The notes under the pieces are model-generated. The model had not been told where the DNA came from. It was given only the letters and a program-made list of their open reading frames with translations, and did no database searches. The position numbers were made by a program, and so were the translations under genes. From assembly GCA_023260615.1 (NCBI GenBank), contig JALQUY010000083.1, positions 1-7,210 of the forward strand: DNA of 7,210 nt, read 5' to 3'. This DNA comes from Schleiferiaceae bacterium (GTDB lineage Bacteria; Bacteroidota; Bacteroidia; Flavobacteriales; Schleiferiaceae). Below, one piece after another: positions 3,975 to 7,210 of the stretch (within the stretch, counting starts at the first letter, position 1; every line of letters begins with the position of its first letter).

Positions 3975-5791
3975 TCTGCTGCGTGTGTTTGGTTCTTAGA
4001 AGCGCGCCATACCAAGACGCTGATGAATACGAAGAGCGCTAGGAGCATGCCGCGCGCAATGTGGATGTAGAGGATGTCGTTGACAAAGCTACCCGAGGCA
4101 ATGGGCTGACCCGCTGTGATCACTTCGCCGGACTGAACGAGCGGTGCTTGATCCTCCTCCGTGAAGACGTACATGGCAGCCACTTCTTCAGGGGCTTCCG
4201 TTTGGTGCACAATGACTGCAAAGCTTCCGTCCTGCTGCTGGAGCTCTACCACGCCGTCCACCTGGGCTTCGTAGTGGTCTGCGAAGGATTCCCGGTTGAA
4301 GGGGCGGCTCATGTTCATGGCGCGGCCAATGATGGACCCTTCGTCCAATTCCCAGCCATTTTTAAAGGCGCTCGCGTAGTCGTTGTCTTTGGGGGTAACT
4401 AAGCTGCCAATAAAAATCACCAACAAAATGGTCGGAGTCACGTACTTGATAATGGGCTTGTAAATTTTGGGGAGAGTAATGTCCGAACCTGAATTGATCT
4501 CATCCCAGCCCCGGTCGATGCCGAAGATCCACGAGAATAGAATCGATTCGGCCAAAGCGAAGATGACGATGCCCACCGTGGCACCCCAATAGTCGTATTG
4601 GTCAAACACCCCTTCGTTGAAGAAGAACACGGTCGGCAATCCCATGACGAGGGTTATCAAGCCAAAGGTCAGCGCCGATTTTTTTACACTGTAGCCAAAC
4701 TCGTCTTGCATGAAGCCCATCCAGGGTGTGCCCATAGCGAGCGAACTTGTAATGCCTGCAAAGAAGAGCAGACCAAACCACATGACCCCCGCAAGCGTGC
4801 CCAGGGCGACACCCCATTTGCCAAAGAGGTAGGGCATGGTTTGGAAGGCCATCGAGAAGCCAGCATTTTCCTTCACCCAATCCAAGCCGAGGTAGCCCAC
4901 GGCGATGGGAATCACAATGGAGGCACCGAGCACGATCTCCACAAAGCCATTCATCCAGCCGGCGGACATCGCGTTGAGCGCAATGTCGTCTTTGGGCTTT
5001 ACGTAAGCGGCGTAGCAGTGAATCGTTCCCATACCCACGGAGAGGGTGAAGAAGATTTGGCCCGCTGCAGCTAACCAAACTTTAAAGTCCAATAGGGAAT
5101 CAAACTGAGGTTCCCACAGGAAGTTCAGACCTAGCGTGGAGTCGCAGTCGAGACAGCCTTCCGGTGCGCCAGACGTTCCTAAGGTGAGTGCGCGGATGGC
5201 TAAGAATACCCCGAAGATGATAAGCATGGGCATGCCAATTTTGGCCACCTTCTCTACGCCGCCTTTTAAGCCACGCGATAGAATCCACGTATTAAGCGCC
5301 AGACAGAGGATGTAGAAGACCACCGCTTCAAAGGGAATGCCCAGGGTGCTTTCGGAAATGTTAACGTAGGTATTGAAGAAGTTGGAAACTTCTACCTGAT
5401 CCATGCCGGTAAAGGTTTGGCCCAAAGAATGGAAAACATAGGAAAGGGTCCAACTCTCGATGTAGCAGTAATACGCAGCGACGGCGATATTGGTGTAAAT
5501 GCCAAAGACCCCAAAGTAGCGCCAGAATTTCCGGCGGCCCATGGAGCCCAAAATGAACGGCGTAGAGTGGTTGCCTGCCTTGCCGCCGTAGCGACCGCTG
5601 GACCATTCAATCCACAACAAAGGAATGCCCATCAAAAGGAAGCAAACCAAATACGGGATAATGAACGTTCCGCCGCCGTTCTGAACAGCTTGGACGGGGA
5701 AGCGTAAGAAGTTGCCGAGACCGACCGCGTTACCGGCCATAGCGAGAATGAGGCCCACTCGGGAACCCCATGACTGTGTTTCTGAACTCAT
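3971..5791 (-). CDS. Sodium-dependent amino-acid-type transporter, NSS (LeuT/SNF) family
   Basis: This 606-residue inner-membrane protein with about 12 helices imports an amino acid or similar solute with sodium. Helix 1 is nearly identical to LeuT and keeps its numbering: G20, N21, A22, V23, N27 and R30 in GNAVGLGNFLRFP. Other sodium-site residues are T249 (QIFFTLSVG), N281, and A345, T348 and S349 (FFAGITSS). E285 in helix 7 matches LeuT E290, which suggests chloride independence. Substrate contacts V104, Y108, F248 and S251 are kept, but the positions of LeuT F259 and I359 are both Met (M254, M353). A roughly 100-residue non-membrane insert (about 467-570) separates helices 11 and 12 and accounts for its length over LeuT (519). 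The loop before helix 6 has C213 and C216. The substrate cannot be read from the sequence. The gene starts 16 nt after the preceding reductase and ends in an ATGA overlap with the small subunit. Confidence 0.95.
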   Translation of the reverse strand: MSSETQSWGSRVGLILAMAGNAVGLGNFLRFPVQAVQNGGGTFIIPYLVCFLLMGIPLLWIEWSSGRYGGKAGNHSTPFILGSMGRRKFWRYFGVFGIYTNIAVAAYYCYIESWTLSYVFHSLGQTFTGMDQVEVSNFFNTYVNISESTLGIPFEAVVFYILCLALNTWILSRGLKGGVEKVAKIGMPMLIIFGVFLAIRALTLGTSGAPEGCLDCDSTLGLNFLWEPQFDSLLDFKVWLAAAGQIFFTLSVGMGTIHCYAAYVKPKDDIALNAMSAGWMNGFVEIVLGASIVIPIAVGYLGLDWVKENAGFSMAFQTMPYLFGKWGVALGTLAGVMWFGLLFFAGITSSLAMGTPWMGFMQDEFGYSVKKSALTFGLITLVMGLPTVFFFNEGVFDQYDYWGATVGIVIFALAESILFSWIFGIDRGWDEINSGSDITLPKIYKPIIKYVTPTILLVIFIGSLVTPKDNDYASAFKNGWELDEGSIIGRAMNMSRPFNRESFADHYEAQVDGVVELQQQDGSFAVIVHQTEAPEEVAAMYVFTEEDQAPLVQSGEVITAGQPIASGSFVNDILYIHIARGMLLALFVFISVLVWRASKNQTHAAE

Positions 5792-5796
5792 GTTTT

Positions 5797-5820
5797 AGGG
5801 ATATCCCTCAAATATAGGGA
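5797..5820. promoter_or_regulatory. Palindromic leader with a -7 octamer before the transporter gene
   Basis: AGGGATATCCCT at 5797-5808 is a perfect 12-bp palindrome. Its TCCCT half also pairs with AGGGA at 5816-5820 across a 7-nt spacer. The spacer is part of the minus-strand octamer TATATTTG (5816-5809), which matches TAnnTTTG. The transporter ATG is at 5791, so a promoter here would start transcription inside the palindrome with a leader of about 10 nt. No TTG lies at the usual distance; the nearest is 12 nt upstream. An operator over a promoter is a plausible but unproven reading. Confidence 0.4.
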
Positions 5821-6698
5821 ATCACATCCAAGACCTCAGCGAAGCTGTGGGGGGAATAGCCTAAATCTTTTTGCGCTTTGGAAATATCAAAACCCGTAAT
5901 GGGCGGGCGTTTGGCGGGCTGACCCAAGGTGTCGCTGCTCACGCGATCGATCAAGGTGGCGTCGTAGCCCCCATGGGCAGCCACCTGCTGAACCAACTCC
6001 AAGATGCTCATGGTGTCGGGACCGGATAAATGGTAGATACCTGTAGCTGCCTTTTCGGCAATGAGGAGGCAGCCTTCGGCCAAATCCATGGACCAGGTTG
6101 GGCTTCGCACTTGGTCGTCGACGACCCGAATGCGTTCTCCTCGGCTCAGGGCGCCGCGGGCCCACAAAATGATGTTGCTTCGGCTTAGCCCCGGCACGTA
6201 GCCGATGACGAGCACCGTTCGGGCAATCGTCCAAGGGCAGTTCGCCTGCTTGACCAACTCCTCTGCATCCGCCTTCGATTGGCCATAGACGCTGAGGGGC
6301 GCGGCGGCTGCCTCTTCGGCGTAAGGTCCGGCTGCTCCGTCAAAAATGAAATCCGTGCTAATAAAAATGAGGTGTGCCCCTACCCGCTCACAGGCCGCAA
6401 TACAAGCCGCCGTGGCGTCCACATTCAAAGACTGGCAAAGCGCAGGCTGCAGTTCGCAATCGTCCACCTGGGTCATGGCGGCGCCGTGTATGACCACGTC
6501 AGGCTGGAAGGACTCAAACACTCTGGCGTAATCCTCCGGAGACGTGGTGTCGAGCACCTGGTAGTCCGCGCCTTTCAGGTCGCCACGCACCTCGCCGCGT
6601 CCTGTCGCGCAGAGCGTGAACCGACCCTGGTTGGCGTGGAGCAGCGATTGACCCAAAAGGCCATTTGCACCAGTGATTAAAACGCGCTTTTTGTTCAT
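5808..6698 (-). CDS. Extended SDR reductase, RmlD-like (dTDP-4-dehydrorhamnose reductase type)
   Basis: The 296-residue protein is a Rossmann-fold NAD(P)-dependent sugar-nucleotide oxidoreductase of the RmlD substrate-binding family. The cofactor loop is G10-x-x-G13-x-x-G16 (TGANGLLGQ). The active site shows T115 in ISTDFIFDG and Y138-x-x-x-K142 (YGQSKAD). Also visible are DVVIHGAAMTQVDDCE, typical of RmlD, and the C-terminal KRPPITGFDISKAQKDLGY segment. RmlD reduces dTDP-4-dehydro-L-rhamnose, but no rmlA, rmlB or rmlC gene or polysaccharide locus is in the window, so the true substrate is open. I chose ATG at 6698, which overlaps the pyrF stop as ATGA. A TTG at 6707 is in frame, but it adds only three residues. 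Cytoplasmic; probably co-expressed with pyrF. Confidence 0.82.
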   Translation of the reverse strand: MNKKRVLITGANGLLGQSLLHANQGRFTLCATGRGEVRGDLKGADYQVLDTTSPEDYARVFESFQPDVVIHGAAMTQVDDCELQPALCQSLNVDATAACIAACERVGAHLIFISTDFIFDGAAGPYAEEAAAAPLSVYGQSKADAEELVKQANCPWTIARTVLVIGYVPGLSRSNIILWARGALSRGERIRVVDDQVRSPTWSMDLAEGCLLIAEKAATGIYHLSGPDTMSILELVQQVAAHGGYDATLIDRVSSDTLGQPAKRPPITGFDISKAQKDLGYSPHSFAEVLDVIPYI

Positions 6699-7210
6699 GC
6701 GGGCCAATGCAGTTTCATTTCGTCCACTAAGCGCTTGGCTTCCGCGGCGGCAGCTTCCGCAAAGTCCTCGCCCGAACTCGCGTACAAAATGCCGCGCGAG
6801 GAATTGATCAGCAGACCTACCTCACCGGCAATCGCTCCTGCCTGCATCACGTCTTCGACGGTGCCGCCTTGGGCGCCGACGCCGGGGACGAGGAAGAAGT
6901 GCTCGGGGAGCTGGGTGCGGACGGAGGCGAGGCCTTCGGGGCGCGTCGCGCCCACGACGACCATCCATTGCTCAGGCGACATCCAGGCGCGGTAGGCGTC
7001 CAAGACGTGGGCGTAGAGCGGACGGCCATCCGCCATGGGCTGCAGTTGAAAGTCGTTGGCGCCCGGATTGCTCGTGAGGCCCAAAGCAATGCCCCATTTG
7101 CCGGGGAGGGCGAAGGGTTCGAGGCTGTCTTTGCCCATGTAGGGCGCCACGGTAATCGAATCAAAGCCCATGCCTTCCAGGATGCCTTGGGCATATTGGC
7201 GCGCGGTGTT
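6695..7210 (-). CDS. pyrF: Orotidine-5'-phosphate decarboxylase, type 2 (5' end cut by the window edge)
   Basis: PyrF removes CO2 from orotidine monophosphate to give UMP, the last step of UMP synthesis in the cytoplasm. The frame is open from the window edge and gives 171 residues of a family usually about 270 long, so the N-terminal part is outside. That part includes the catalytic Asp-Lys region, normally just before the NTARQYA seen here. Visible type 2 signatures are SITVAPYMGKDSLEPF, LGLTSNPGANDFQ, VVVGATRPEGL and the phosphate-binding VPGVGAQGGT. The product ends MKLHWPA, and its TGA (6697-6695) overlaps the ATG of the RmlD-like gene by 4 nt, indicating a coupled pair. Confidence 0.94.
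   Translation of the reverse strand, partial: NTARQYAQGILEGMGFDSITVAPYMGKDSLEPFALPGKWGIALGLTSNPGANDFQLQPMADGRPLYAHVLDAYRAWMSPEQWMVVVGATRPEGLASVRTQLPEHFFLVPGVGAQGGTVEDVMQAGAIAGEVGLLINSSRGILYASSGEDFAEAAAAEAKRLVDEMKLHWPA

Noticed and set aside
4598..5074. Pair of 158-codon frames opposite or out of frame with the transporter (also 4602-5078 on the minus strand)
   Set aside because: Both are shadows of the strongly conserved NSS frame; the His-rich or Arg-rich composition is what other-frame reading of this region gives.

Overview
The window looks like a piece of a Bacteroidota chromosome, probably of the Flavobacteriales type and with fairly high GC for that group. Three things support this. 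First, the gene order rpsU - xerC - hpf - tRNA-Thr - tRNA-Tyr - tRNA-Gly - tRNA-Thr - tuf is characteristic of this phylum. Second, most starts lack a Shine-Dalgarno sequence and have A-rich leaders, while rpsU alone carries a perfect extended one. Third, three intergenic regions contain the Bacteroidota-type -7 promoter octamer TAnnTTTG. Every gene I can support lies on the minus strand, so transcription runs from high to low coordinates.

Layout in transcription order. (a) 7210-5808: the C-terminal part of pyrF (type 2 orotidine-5'-phosphate decarboxylase, cut by the window edge), overlapping by 4 nt an RmlD-like extended SDR reductase. (b) 5791-3226: a LeuT-type sodium-dependent transporter (NSS family), then an overlooked 45-codon single-helix membrane protein that fits an NSS small accessory subunit (MetS-like), then a membrane-anchored protein with two degenerate helix-hairpin-helix repeats. 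These three genes are joined by two successive ATGA overlaps, so they look like a translationally coupled unit. (c) 3216-2903: rpsU with its own probable promoter, an 11-nt perfect anti-Shine-Dalgarno complement and a strong intrinsic terminator. (d) 2890-1687: a XerC-type tyrosine recombinase, then a short hibernation-promoting factor. (e) 1679-1: a good consensus promoter, four tRNA genes (Thr-TGT, Tyr-GTA, Gly-TCC, Thr-GGT), then tuf, which runs off the window about 12 codons before its expected stop.

Functionally, parts (c) to (e) form a translation-centred block: a ribosomal protein, a ribosome hibernation factor, tRNAs and EF-Tu, with the chromosome-dimer recombinase embedded in it. Parts (a) and (b) are pyrimidine synthesis, a sugar-nucleotide-type reductase and amino-acid-type uptake, with no obvious functional tie to the block. 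No mobile element, CRISPR array, prophage or defence gene is visible. No stretch longer than 300 bases lacks a gene. The most interesting items are the rpsU leader, the transporter's small partner, the roughly 100-residue insert between transporter helices 11 and 12, and the palindromic leader of the transporter gene.
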